From: JAJECS01 sp965198185
GTDB taxonomy: Bacteria > Chloroflexota > UBA11872
Direction of reading: 5' to 3'
Assembly (NCBI GenBank): GCA_965198185.1
Contig: CBDAOU010000002.1
Span: 1,922,001-1,986,000 of the forward strand
Length of the DNA stretch: 64,000 nt
Shown in pieces: positions 8,609 through 17,481 of the stretch. Position numbers and translations under genes: made by a program. The first letter of the stretch is position 1; each line of letters begins with the position of its first letter. A model generated the notes under the pieces. That model did no database searches. It saw only the letters and a list, made by a program, of their open reading frames with translations, and was not told where the DNA came from.

Positions 8609-9653
8609 CCGACATGCGGCGATTCGACCACCGGACCATGCGGGCGTTCGCCGCCGACGTGATGGCCGCCGCCGGATGTTCGGCCGCGGAGGCGGATATC
8701 GTCGCGGAGGTCCTGGTCGAGGCCGATCTGCGCGGCGTGTTCTCACATGGGGTGATGCGGCTGACGCCCTACACCGAGTGGATACGTGAGGGCCGGATGC
8801 GACCGGGCGCCGAGATTCGGGAAGTTGCATCGAGTCCGGCGATGGCCGTGCTCGACGCCGGCGCGGCCGTCGGTCCGCTATCCGCCGCCGTCGGCGTGGA
8901 CCGCGCGGTGGAGCTTGCGAAGGCGGGCGCCACGGGTTTCGTCTTCGTGCGGAACGGCACGCACTTCGGTCCGGCGGCGCACTGGGCGCTGCGCGCGGCG
9001 GCCCACGATTGCATTGGCTTCTGCGTCAGCAACGGCGGCGGCGTGGCAGGCGTGCTGGCCTATGGCAGTCGGGAGGTGGCCCTGACCAACGGCCCCATCG
9101 CGTGGGCGATCCCCGGCAAGCGACATCCGGCGCTGGTGGCCGACATGGCGGTCGGCGCGGCCGCGATGGGCAAGGTGCGAGTGGCGCAGGCCGCCGGCAC
9201 GTCGATTCCAGCCGACTGGGGCGTCGATGCGTCCGGTCGACCGACCACCGACCCCGCCGCGCTGGCGAACCTCATTCCGTTCGCCGGCCCCAAGGGCTTT
9301 GGGCTGGGGATCGTGACGGAGACGCTGGCCGGCATCCTCGCCGGCGCGGTGCCGCGGGCGAACCGGACGCCTGACAGTCCGCAGCCGGTGGGCCAGGTGT
9401 TCGGGGCGATCAACATCGCGGCGTTCCGGCCCGTGGCGGAGTTCCACGCGGACGTCGACGAGACCATCGACCGGTTGCACGCCATCCCGCCCGCCGAGGG
9501 GTCAGCCGGGGTGCTGGCCCCGGGCGAGCCGGAATGGCGGAATCGCGCGCGATCGCTGGCGGAAGGACTGGAGTACCCGCCGGCCTGCTCGACGACGTCG
9601 CCGCCACCGCCCGTGGTCTCGGCGTGGCGCCGTTCTGGAGTCAACCCCAATGA
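8605..9653 (+). CDS. Ldh2/malate-type NAD(P)-dependent 2-hydroxyacid dehydrogenase 1 (frameshift near 3' end)
   Basis: About 349 residues after correction. The Ldh2 family (malate, ureidoglycolate, sulfolactate dehydrogenases and piperideine-2-carboxylate reductase) is shown by VLVEADLRGVFSHGVMRL with the catalytic His, ATGFVFVRNGTHFGPAAHWAL, TNGPIAWAIPGKRHPALVADMA and PFAGPKGFGLGIVTETLAGIL. As sequenced, the frame runs out of homology after EGLEYPP and stops at 9705. A one-base deletion near 9578-9581 restores GLLDDVAATARGLGVAPFW and a TGA at 9651-9653 that overlaps the next start as ATGA, exactly like the other junctions of the operon. I therefore read the 9705 stop as an artefact or mutation. 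The substrate is unknown. Confidence 0.78.
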
Positions 9654-10744
9654 CCGCCGCGCCCCACGTTTCCTACGACACCGCAGGGCCCTTGGTCACG
9701 CGTGAGGAGCTTGAAGCATTCGCCGGCGCTTTGCTGCAAGCCGTCGGCATGGACCCCGCAGGCGCCGAACTCACGGCGCGGACCTTGGTTCACGCCGACT
9801 TGCGCGGGGTGCATTCGCATGGGGTGCGGATGCTGCCCCTTTATCTCAAGACGCTTGCGAGCGGCTCCATGAATCCCAGGCCCAAGGTGCGGGAAATCAC
9901 GAGCGGCCCGGGCCATGCGACATTCGACGGCGACCACGGGCTGGGCCAAGTCGCCGCCGGCATGGCCATGGAGCGGGCGATCGAGCTGGCGCGGGAATAC
10001 GGCGTCGGGACGACGGTGGTCGGCAATACCGGCCACTTCGGCGCGGCCGGGTACTGGGTCATCATGGCGGCGGAGGCTGGCTGCGTAGGCTATTGCGCCA
10101 GCAACCTGCGCGGACCCGTGCTCCTGGCGACCGGAGGGCGGGGAGGGGCCGCCGGCAACAACCCGCTGGCCTGGGCCTTCCCCGGCGAGCGCCACCGTCC
10201 CACGGTGCTGGACATGGCAACGGGGGCCGTGGCGCTGGGAAAGATTGCGGCGCTGGGCGAAGGCGGCCTTCAAGCCCCGGAAGGCGTCGCGGCCGATGCC
10301 GAGGGCCGGCCGACCCGCGATCCGGCCAAGGTGGCCTTTGTGATGCCCGCCGCGGGCGCCAAGGGATATTCGCTGGCCGTGCTGCACGACGTGCTGGTGG
10401 GCGCGCTGACCGGCGGCGGATCGGCGCTGCAGAAGGAGCCGCTGGTCCTTGGCGGGCCGATGGACGGCGGGCTGTTCTTCATGGCCATCGACATTTCGGC
10501 GGTCATGCCGCTGCTGGACTTCACCGCCGCGATGGACGCGCAAACCGATGCCGTGAACGACCTCCAACCGGCTGAGGGCGTAGACCGCGTGAGCATGCCG
10601 GGTCAGATCGAGTGGGATCTCTATGACGAGCGGGTCGTGTCAGGCATCCCGTTTCCGGCAGGCGTGCTCGATCCGGTGACCGCAGTCGCAGCACAGTACG
10701 GCGTGGCTGCGCCCTGGCCGTCGGATAAGCTCCGAGGCTCCTAG
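9650..10744 (+). CDS. Ldh2/malate-type 2-hydroxyacid dehydrogenase 2
   Basis: 364 residues, same family as the preceding gene but clearly diverged. It has LVHADLRGVHSHGVRMLPLY with the catalytic His, GVGTTVVGNTGHFGAAGYWVI, NPLAWAFPGERHRPTVLDMATG and PAAGAKGYSLAVLHDVLVGAL. No frameshift is seen. Two dissimilar Ldh2 enzymes in one operon suggest two successive or opposite oxidoreductions, or different stereochemistry or cofactor. The gene is followed by 15 bases and then a PLP enzyme. Confidence 0.85.
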   Translation: MTAAPHVSYDTAGPLVTREELEAFAGALLQAVGMDPAGAELTARTLVHADLRGVHSHGVRMLPLYLKTLASGSMNPRPKVREITSGPGHATFDGDHGLGQVAAGMAMERAIELAREYGVGTTVVGNTGHFGAAGYWVIMAAEAGCVGYCASNLRGPVLLATGGRGGAAGNNPLAWAFPGERHRPTVLDMATGAVALGKIAALGEGGLQAPEGVAADAEGRPTRDPAKVAFVMPAAGAKGYSLAVLHDVLVGALTGGGSALQKEPLVLGGPMDGGLFFMAIDISAVMPLLDFTAAMDAQTDAVNDLQPAEGVDRVSMPGQIEWDLYDERVVSGIPFPAGVLDPVTAVAAQYGVAAPWPSDKLRGS

Positions 10745-10759
10745 AGCCGGAGACTGGCG

Positions 10760-11731
10760 ATGAGCGGCACGCGGACGGACGGGATTCTTGATTCCGTGCT
10801 GGGCGCGATCGGCAATACGCCGGTCGTCGAGCTTGGGCGGCTGACGCGAGGGCTGCCCGGGCGGCTGCTGGTCAAGCTCGACTACCTGCATCCCGGATTC
10901 TCGAAGAAGGACCGCGTGGCCCTGCGGATGATCGAAGATGCGGAGGCCAGCGGCGAGTTGCGTCCGGGACAGCCCGTCGTGGAGCTCACCAGCGGCAATG
11001 CCGGCACGGGCTTCTCCATCGTCTGCGCGGTCAAGGGCTATCACTTCGTGGCCGTGATGTCGCGCGGGAACTCGGAGGAGCGGGCGCGCATGATGCGGGC
11101 GCTGGGCGCCGAAGTTGTGCTGGTGGACCAGCTGCCCGGCGCGACGCCGGGTCAGGTCTCGGGCGCCGATCTCGACCTGGTGGAGGCCGAAACCCAGCGC
11201 ATCGTGCGGGAGCGCGGCGCCTTCCGACCCGACCAATTCCGCTTGCGGAGCAACTACCTGGCGCATCGCGACACGACCGGCCCCGAGCTGGTGGCGCAGA
11301 CCGGCGGCGCCATCGACGCGTTCTGCGATATGGCCGGGTCCGGCGGAACCGTGGGCGGGACGTCGGCGGGGCTCAAGCAGGCCATTCCGGGAGTCAAGTG
11401 CTTCGTGGTGGAGCCGGCCGGCGCGGCCGTTCTGGCGGGCAAGCCCATCGTGAACGCGGACCACCGCATCCAGGGCGCGGGCTACTCGCGCCCGGAGTTG
11501 GCGAATATTCCGCCGGACGTGGTGGACGGCTTTCTCACGGTGGACGACGAGGCGGCGACGGAGATGACGCGGCGGCTTGCCCGCGAGGAAGGGATCTTCG
11601 CCGGCTACTCGTCGGGAGCGAACGTGGCGGCGGCCATGGAATTGCTGCAGGGCGACTTCCAGGGCGGCACCGTGGCCACGATCATCAACGACTCAGGGCT
11701 GAAATACCTCAGCACTGACCTTTGGGAATAG
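10760..11731 (+). CDS. Cysteine synthase/cystathionine beta-synthase fold PLP enzyme
   Basis: 323 residues of fold-type II PLP enzymes. IGNTPVVELGRL opens the fold, the Schiff-base Lys lies in HPGFSKKDRVALRMI, the phosphate/substrate loop is ELTSGNAGTGFS (usually TSGNTGI), and MAGSGGTVGGTSAGLK is the second Gly-rich loop. IFAGYSSGANVAAAME and a closing VATIINDSGLKYLST follow the CysK/CBS pattern. There is no regulatory CBS pair or heme domain. The variant loop and FSKKDR motif place it outside housekeeping O-acetylserine sulfhydrylases. Its place behind an aminotransferase and two Ldh2 genes suggests a beta-replacement or beta-elimination that makes or breaks a 2-amino acid. The reaction is unassigned. 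Confidence 0.75.
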   Translation: MSGTRTDGILDSVLGAIGNTPVVELGRLTRGLPGRLLVKLDYLHPGFSKKDRVALRMIEDAEASGELRPGQPVVELTSGNAGTGFSIVCAVKGYHFVAVMSRGNSEERARMMRALGAEVVLVDQLPGATPGQVSGADLDLVEAETQRIVRERGAFRPDQFRLRSNYLAHRDTTGPELVAQTGGAIDAFCDMAGSGGTVGGTSAGLKQAIPGVKCFVVEPAGAAVLAGKPIVNADHRIQGAGYSRPELANIPPDVVDGFLTVDDEAATEMTRRLAREEGIFAGYSSGANVAAAMELLQGDFQGGTVATIINDSGLKYLSTDLWE

Positions 11732-11859
11732 CCGAAGCGCGCGCTGGCCGATTGGCCATGGGTCGTGGCCCCCGCGCAACTGCGACACAATGGCGGCGCT
11801 GAGGCGGGCGCCATCGCGGCGCCCAACGTGTTCAATCCCCGGCACAAGGAGGCGACTCG

Positions 11860-12186
11860 ATGAGCATCAACCACCGATCCGAGCGACCGATCATCGACAT
11901 GGGTGACGGCGTGCAGCGCCGCACGATGGTGTGGGGCGAGCGCATGCTGCTGGCCGAGATTCATTTCGAGACCGGCGGCGCCGTGCCACGGCACGACCAC
12001 GTGTACGAGCAGATCGGGTACTGCATCAGCGGCAGCCTCGAGCTTGACGTGGGCGATGACACGACGGTGGTCAAGGCCAACACGTCATGGGTGATTCCCG
12101 GCGGCGCGCCGCACGCGGCACGGGCGCTGGAGCCGAGCTTCGTCATCGAGATTTGGAATCCCGCGCGCGACGACTACAAGGACTGA
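11860..12186 (+). CDS. Small single-domain cupin
   Basis: 108 residues, one conserved beta-barrel cupin domain. The first metal motif is AVPRHDHVYEQIGYCISGSLEL (His-x-His and Glu) and the second is WVIPGGAPHAARAL with the His. A strong ribosome site AAGGAGG lies seven bases before the ATG. It ends the plus-strand operon after a 128-base gap. Small cupins of this type bind metal and may act as isomerases, dioxygenases or sensors. No specific function can be given. Confidence 0.75.
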   Translation: MSINHRSERPIIDMGDGVQRRTMVWGERMLLAEIHFETGGAVPRHDHVYEQIGYCISGSLELDVGDDTTVVKANTSWVIPGGAPHAARALEPSFVIEIWNPARDDYKD

Positions 12187-12284
12187 CGCCGGCGTCGTTG
12201 GCAAGCGCCCCTCATGGGGCCTGAACCGGAATCACGGCGGACGGACGCAGCCGATTGAGCGCCTCTGGCGGCGTCACGGGGCGC

Positions 12285-13547
12285 ATGTCGCGCGCGACGA
12301 TCGAGATCCTGCGCGACAACCTGACGCTGGTGCCGTTTTTTACCGCGGGTGGGCTGGCCGCCGCCGGGTTCCAGGTTCTGCTGTCACGCTCCCTCGAGGC
12401 GACGGTCTACGGCGAGACGTTCGCCGTGCTGGGGATGCTCTCACTGCTGGGGACGCCCAGCCTTGTGATCCAGACCATCATCGCGCGGAGCAGCGCGCGA
12501 CTGTTCAGTTTGGGGCGGCTGACCGATATGCGCGTGGCGGCGTGGGTCGCTGCCCGTCGGCTGAGCCTGGCGGCGTTTCTGCTCGCGGCGGTTCTGGCCG
12601 CACTCACACCGCTGCTGATGCGTGCCTTTCAGCTGACAAGCCCGTGGCCGATGCTGGTGGCTGCGGTCGGCGCCGGTTTGGCCCTGCTGGAACCGCTGTT
12701 CCGCGGTGTCACGCAAGGGGCGCGGAACTTCGTCGCGCACGGCGCCATCGCAGCGATGTACGGGTTCGGTCGGCTGGGCGTAGGGGCCGTCGGGGTGCTG
12801 ACCGGCGGTGGATCAACCGGGGCGCTGCTGGCAGGCCCGGCAGGCGCCCTCGCTGCCATAGGCACGGGCATCGTCGCGCTGCGGGGCCTCTTGCGCGGCG
12901 ATTCCGCGCCGCGCGGCGCAGTGGCGCCAAAGGAGCCGCTGTGGGCGCATGTTCGGGTTGGCCTGATCGTGGCCGTCATGGCCGCCCTGCTGCATCTCGA
13001 CGGGTTGGTGATGCGCATGTTCCATCCCCCCGACGTTGCCGCTGACTACGCCGTCCTCGCGGTTATCGGCCGCATGGTGTACTGGAGCGGGATCACGATT
13101 GGGCTGGTCCTGCTCCCCTTCGTGGTCCAGGCTGCCACGCGCGGCGAGGATTACGTGCGGGCATACCTGATCAGCGTGGGATTGATGGTGTTTGCCGGGT
13201 CAATCGTGGCGTTCGTCGTGCTGCTGTGGCCCGACTTTGTCTACGGCGTGGGGTTCCGGGATGAATACACGCTCAACACCACGCTGCTGCCGATCTACGT
13301 TGCCGCGGCTGCGATGCTGGCCATTGCGACGATGACGGCAAGTCTGCACATTGGCGCGTCCAACCTGCGGGTATGGCTTCCCTTGGCCGGATTGCTGGCC
13401 GCGACCGTCATCGGACTTGGCGTGGCGCATGAAAGCGCGAGTCAGGTCGTGACGGTCATCCTCGTGGCGGACGCCCTGGCCTTGGTCTACCTGGTCGGAG
13501 AAGCCGCATTGCTCACGCGGCGAGCACCCGCCCCCGTACCCGCGTAG
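12285..13547 (+). CDS. Polysaccharide flippase (Wzx/MVF-type) membrane protein
   Basis: 420 residues from ATG 12285; an in-frame TTG lies ten codons earlier. About twelve hydrophobic segments are visible, among them LVPFFTAGGLAAAGFQVLL, LSLAAFLLAAVLAALTPLLM, LIVAVMAALLHLDGLVM, ISVGLMVFAGSIVAFVVLL and VIGLGVAHESASQVVTVILV. FGRLGVGAVGVLTGGGSTGALLAG fits MATE/oligosaccharide flippase folds, which carry lipid-linked glycans across the inner membrane. The gene converges with a GDP-deoxyhexose operon, consistent with cell-surface glycan export, although the substrate is inferred. Confidence 0.7.
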   Translation: MSRATIEILRDNLTLVPFFTAGGLAAAGFQVLLSRSLEATVYGETFAVLGMLSLLGTPSLVIQTIIARSSARLFSLGRLTDMRVAAWVAARRLSLAAFLLAAVLAALTPLLMRAFQLTSPWPMLVAAVGAGLALLEPLFRGVTQGARNFVAHGAIAAMYGFGRLGVGAVGVLTGGGSTGALLAGPAGALAAIGTGIVALRGLLRGDSAPRGAVAPKEPLWAHVRVGLIVAVMAALLHLDGLVMRMFHPPDVAADYAVLAVIGRMVYWSGITIGLVLLPFVVQAATRGEDYVRAYLISVGLMVFAGSIVAFVVLLWPDFVYGVGFRDEYTLNTTLLPIYVAAAAMLAIATMTASLHIGASNLRVWLPLAGLLAATVIGLGVAHESASQVVTVILVADALALVYLVGEAALLTRRAPAPVPA

Positions 13548-13587
13548 CGACTCTCACGGCTGCAAATCGCCGCCAGCGCCCCCGGTC

Positions 13588-13959
13588 CTAGTCGGAGGAG
13601 CGGCCGTAGTCGTCGGAGAAGCGGACGACGTCGTCGGGGTGCGGCGTGGAAACCTCGAGGACTCGCACCGCCCCGTAAGGCGCGGCAAAGCGATGGACGG
13701 TTCCGGGTCGAATGCGGAAGGCCTGACCGGGCTGCATGTCGCGCGTCCGGGCCGTTTCCGGCGAAGCGCCCACCGTCAAGGCGAGGCGCCCCTCGAGGAC
13801 GTAGATGGTCTCGTCCTTTTCCACGTGCGCTTGCAGGCTGAGCCGATGGCCCTCGCTGATCTCGATCACCTTGCCCAGGTAGTGCTCGCAGCGCGCGTAG
13901 ATGATCTCGCGCCCCCAGGGCTTCTTCACGATGGTGATCTCGTCAGACGGCGCGTTCAT
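13588..13959 (-). CDS. Cupin of mannose-6-phosphate isomerase type
   Basis: 123 residues. KPWGREIIYARCEHYLGKVIEI opens the domain, then RLSLQAHVEKDETIYVLEGRL and RIRPGTVHRFAAPYGAVRVLEV carry the cupin metal ligands. This matches the C-terminal type II phosphomannose isomerase cupins (ManC C-domain) as a free-standing protein. The start is the ATG at 13959, which overlaps the stop of the phosphomannomutase gene (ATGA). With pmm, gmd and the reductase it would interconvert fructose 6-phosphate and mannose 6-phosphate. No mannose-1-phosphate guanylyltransferase is in the window, so the pathway must be completed elsewhere. Confidence 0.75.
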   Translation of the reverse strand: MNAPSDEITIVKKPWGREIIYARCEHYLGKVIEISEGHRLSLQAHVEKDETIYVLEGRLALTVGASPETARTRDMQPGQAFRIRPGTVHRFAAPYGAVRVLEVSTPHPDDVVRFSDDYGRSSD

Positions 13960-15380
13960 CGGACTCCGGCGACGGACCGCCCGATGTCGAGCAGACGATC
14001 GACGCGGTCGGCCGATGTGGTTTCGCAATAGATGCGAAGCAGCGGCTCGGTTCCCGAGAAGCGCACGAGCAGCCAGCTCTCATCAGCCAGGTAGTACTTG
14101 AATCCGTCGAAGTCGCCCTGTCGGGCCACGGGGGTTCCGTCGATGGACTCGGGTGTCCAGGCAGCCATGCGGGCCATGATGGCGTCGCGGTCTTCCGCCG
14201 GAAAGCGCAGGTCCAAGCGGCGGTAGTGGTATTCGCGCCCGAGCTTATCGAACAGCACTTCGACGAGCTCCGACGGGGTTTTGTCTTCGCGGGCCATGAG
14301 GTCCAGGAAGAACAGTCCGGCGACGATCCCGTCGCGCTCAGGCATGTGCATGCCAAACACGTAGCCGCCGCTCTCCTCGCCGCCCATCACGGCATTGGTA
14401 TTGCGCATGGTTGGCGCCACGTACTTCATGCCGACGCCGGTCTCGTGAACCGGCACGCCGTACAGCTGCCCGAGCCGCTCCATCATCGCGGTCGTGGTGA
14501 GCGTCTTCACCAGCGGACGCCGGTCGCCGCGATGCTCGAGCATGTAGTAGGCCAGCAAGGCGATGGTGCGGAGCTGGTCGACGAACTGCCCGTGCTCGTC
14601 GACCACGCCCAGGCGGTCGGCGTCGCCATCGAGCGCCAGACCCACGGCGGCCCGCGCCTGGCGCACCGCCTCCCCCAGGGCGTCCGTTTGCGGCGGGATC
14701 GGCTCCGGCCGCGCCAGACCGGGAAATGCCGGATTCCACTCGGGGTGGATCTCGCGAACCTGGAGCTTGCCGCCGTTGAGAAATCGCGGCAGCCAGCCCG
14801 CGCCGGACCCATACATGGCATCCACGACCACGACGAGCTCGCGCCGCCGCAGCGCGAGCAGGTCGAGCAGATTCGGCACGTGTCTGAGATAGGCGTTCGC
14901 GGGATCGAAGGATTTGACTTGACCAACCTGGGGCGTGCCGAGTTGGCGAATCGCGGCAGGCGTCACCGCGGCGACGGCCGCCTCGACCTTCTCCAAGCTC
15001 GCGGGCGGCAAGGCGGCGCCGCTGGCGGTGCGGATCTTGAAGCCGTTGTCGCTGGGCGGATTGTGGCTGGCGGTGATCATCACGGCGCCCGCCGCGCCGA
15101 CGCGGGCGACGCTGAACGCGGCGACGGGCGTGGGGCACGGACGGTCGACGAGAAAGGCCGGAATGCCGGTGGCGGCCAGGACCTCGGCTGTCGCGCGGGC
15201 GAACTCGGGCGATCCGAACCGGCGGTCGTAGCCGACGACGATGCCGTTTTCCCACGACCACTCGCGGCGCACGAAGTGGGCGAACCCCTGGGCCACGCGC
15301 CGCACGTTGGCAAACGTGTATTCGTCCGCAATGCCCGCGCGCCAGCCGTCCGTCCCGAACCGGATGGGCTCGCCGGTCAT
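13956..15380 (-). CDS. Phosphomannomutase/phosphoglucomutase
   Basis: 474 residues of the alpha-D-phosphohexomutase family. The substrate loop starts IRFGTDGWRAGI, the phosphoserine loop is MITASHNPPSDNGFKI, the metal loop is LALDGDADRLGVVDEHG, the sugar-binding loop is MGGEESGGYVFG, and the phosphate loop is VRFSGTEPLLRIY. All key residues are present and the length is normal. The frame is open to 15776, but the ATG at 15380 is the family start. In this operon the likely reaction is mannose 6-phosphate to mannose 1-phosphate for GDP-mannose. The upstream reductase gene ends 58 bases before it. Confidence 0.88.
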   Translation of the reverse strand: MTGEPIRFGTDGWRAGIADEYTFANVRRVAQGFAHFVRREWSWENGIVVGYDRRFGSPEFARATAEVLAATGIPAFLVDRPCPTPVAAFSVARVGAAGAVMITASHNPPSDNGFKIRTASGAALPPASLEKVEAAVAAVTPAAIRQLGTPQVGQVKSFDPANAYLRHVPNLLDLLALRRRELVVVVDAMYGSGAGWLPRFLNGGKLQVREIHPEWNPAFPGLARPEPIPPQTDALGEAVRQARAAVGLALDGDADRLGVVDEHGQFVDQLRTIALLAYYMLEHRGDRRPLVKTLTTTAMMERLGQLYGVPVHETGVGMKYVAPTMRNTNAVMGGEESGGYVFGMHMPERDGIVAGLFFLDLMAREDKTPSELVEVLFDKLGREYHYRRLDLRFPAEDRDAIMARMAAWTPESIDGTPVARQGDFDGFKYYLADESWLLVRFSGTEPLLRIYCETTSADRVDRLLDIGRSVAGVR

Positions 15381-15438
15381 GAGGCGCAACGCTCGGCAGC
15401 GGCGAGCCGCGGGTGGGGCGCGCCAGGGGACATGGCGT

Positions 15439-16410
15439 TCAGGCGACGATCGGAGCGGGTGACGCGAGACGCTCACGCACTTCGCTGAGGCCGTCTCGCA
15501 GCGAATCATCCAGGGACCGAGTGGCGCGCCAGCCGGTGTCGCGGGCGATCCGGGACGGGTCGCCAACGACGACACGGCCCTTCGCTCCACCCGCAGCCGA
15601 GCGCTCCCTGACCTCGGCTTGAATGCCGGCGATCGCGGCAATCCGGTCGACCACCGAGCGCAGGGGCGTGGCCAGCCCGGTCGCGACGTTGTAGACGGCC
15701 CCCGCCCGGCCGCGCGCCGCCACGGCTTGTATGGCCTGCGCGGTGTCTCGCACGTCGACGAAATCCAAGGCGTCACGCAAGCTCAGGGTGTTGATGACGG
15801 GCGGGGCGCCGTGGTCGAGAATCTCGGCCGCCTGCCTGATTTGGGGCGCGGGGAAGTACTCCTCAGGCCGGCCGGGACCGATGACGTTGAAGAGGCGCAG
15901 TCGGACGATGTCCAGCCCTTCGGAGCGATGGTGCTGGCTGGCCTGCAGGTCCGCCGCCGCCTTGGTGACGGCATACACGCCGTCGGGACGCTGTGGATCA
16001 TCCTCGCGGATGGGACGGCTTCGGTCGTCGCGGCCATATTGCAGCGCCGAGCCCACGACAACGAGCCGCGCCTGCGGGACCATCGCGCGCAGGGCCAGGA
16101 TCACGCGGAGCTGCCCCAGGACATTCACCTCATAGGTCCCGATGGGGTCTTGCTCGGCCTGCCGCGGGTCGGCCACGGCGGCGAGGTTGATCACGACCGC
16201 CGGCCGCGTGGATCGAAACGCCTCGCGAATGCCGGGGCCGTCGCGCAAGTCGACTTTGAGGTCGCCGTCCCCGCGATGGTCGGCGGCGATTACCTCAGCG
16301 CCCACCGCCTGCAAGCTGGCGACGAGGTGCCGTCCGATGAATCCGCCAGCGCCGGTGACAAGCACCCGGACGCCTGGCCACGAATGTTCCGCCGCCACCG
16401 CCGCGGTCAC
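15439..16410 (-). CDS. NAD-dependent epimerase/reductase, GDP-6-deoxy-4-keto-mannose reductase-like
   Basis: 323 residues, extended short-chain dehydrogenase. The nucleotide-binding motif is VLVTGAGGFIGRHLV, followed by INLAAVADPRQAEQD, VGSALQYG and the catalytic YAVTKAAAD (Tyr-x3-Lys). RLRLFNVIGPGRPEEYFPAPQIRQ and FVDVRDTAQAIQAV complete the family pattern. Its start overlaps the stop of gmd by four bases, so it most likely acts on the Gmd product, reducing GDP-4-keto-6-deoxymannose to GDP-rhamnose (Rmd) or making a related sugar. The precise product cannot be decided from sequence alone. Confidence 0.8.
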   Translation of the reverse strand: MTAAVAAEHSWPGVRVLVTGAGGFIGRHLVASLQAVGAEVIAADHRGDGDLKVDLRDGPGIREAFRSTRPAVVINLAAVADPRQAEQDPIGTYEVNVLGQLRVILALRAMVPQARLVVVGSALQYGRDDRSRPIREDDPQRPDGVYAVTKAAADLQASQHHRSEGLDIVRLRLFNVIGPGRPEEYFPAPQIRQAAEILDHGAPPVINTLSLRDALDFVDVRDTAQAIQAVAARGRAGAVYNVATGLATPLRSVVDRIAAIAGIQAEVRERSAAGGAKGRVVVGDPSRIARDTGWRATRSLDDSLRDGLSEVRERLASPAPIVA

Positions 16411-17408
16411 GCGCCGTGCCGCGACGCCATGATTTGCGCGTGCGCGAGCTCACTCTCGACAAGCTCCATGTCCGCATCGACCATGAGGGTCACGAGCTCT
16501 TCAAAGGTGATGCTCGGTTCCCAGCCCAGCTTCTCGCGGGCCTTGGTCGGGTCGCCGATGAGATGCACGACCTCGGCGGGGCGAAAGAAGTCTTCGCTGG
16601 TATAGATGTGGTCGCTGGCGTTAAGCCCGAGATGCGAGAAAGCAAGCTCGGCGAACCGCTCGCCGGAGTAGGTCTCTCCCGTCGCGAGCACGTAGTCGTC
16701 CGGCTCGGGCTGCTGCAGCATCAGCCACATGGCCCGAACGTAGTCGGGCGCGTAGCCCCAGTCGCGCTTGGTGGTCAGATTGCCAAACGGCACCTTGTCG
16801 ACGACGCCATGGCGGACGCGCGCGGCGTTGTAGCTGATCTTGCGCGTGACGAATTCAAGCCCGCGGCGCGGCGACTCATGGTTGAAGCAGATGCCCGAGC
16901 AGGCATAGATGTTGAAGCTTTCGCGGTAGTTGATGGTGATCCAGTGGGCGTAGAGCTTGGCGACGCCGTAGGGACTGCGTGGATAGAACGGCGTGGTCTC
17001 GCTCTGCGGCCACTCCTGCACGGCCCCAAACATCTCGCTGCTGGAGGCCTGGTAGAAGCGGATGCCGGGATCGACGGCGCGGACGGCCTCCAGCATGCGG
17101 GTGGCGCCAAGGGCCGTGACCTCGCCGGTGAGGACCGGCTGGTACCACGACGTCTGCACGAACGATTGGGCGGCGAGGTTGTAGACCTCGTCCGGGCGAT
17201 GCTTCTTGAGAATCTCGATTAGCGAATACTGGTCATGCAGATCGCCGGGTTCGAGCGTGATGTCGTCCTGGATATGCGCGATGCGGCCGTTGTTCTCGGT
17301 GCTCGTGCGCCGCACGATGCCCACGACGTGATAGCCGCGCTCAAGGAGAAATTCGGCCATGTATGAGCCGTCTTGGCCGGTGATACCGGTGATGATGGCA
17401 GTCGGCAT
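16407..17408 (-). CDS. gmd: GDP-mannose 4,6-dehydratase
   Basis: 333 residues, full length for the family. ALIITGITGQDGSY-type motif near the start (TAIITGITGQDGSYMAEF), GIVRRTSTENNGRI, VYNLAAQSFVQTSW, SSSEMFGAVQEWPQSE with the catalytic Thr/Glu region and YGVAKLYAHW with Tyr-x3-Lys are present. NHESPRRGLEFVTRKIS and KRDWGYAPDYVRAMW are diagnostic of Gmd rather than other sugar dehydratases. It converts GDP-D-mannose to GDP-4-keto-6-deoxy-D-mannose and heads the four-gene operon gmd, reductase, phosphomannomutase, cupin. Confidence 0.92.
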   Translation of the reverse strand: MPTAIITGITGQDGSYMAEFLLERGYHVVGIVRRTSTENNGRIAHIQDDITLEPGDLHDQYSLIEILKKHRPDEVYNLAAQSFVQTSWYQPVLTGEVTALGATRMLEAVRAVDPGIRFYQASSSEMFGAVQEWPQSETTPFYPRSPYGVAKLYAHWITINYRESFNIYACSGICFNHESPRRGLEFVTRKISYNAARVRHGVVDKVPFGNLTTKRDWGYAPDYVRAMWLMLQQPEPDDYVLATGETYSGERFAELAFSHLGLNASDHIYTSEDFFRPAEVVHLIGDPTKAREKLGWEPSITFEELVTLMVDADMELVESELAHAQIMASRHGA

Positions 17409-17481
17409 CAGTGGAATATCTCGATTCTCGGTTGCTTCCGCAGTGTACGCGGCTCCAGGGCGCGGCCTACGTGGACGGGTC

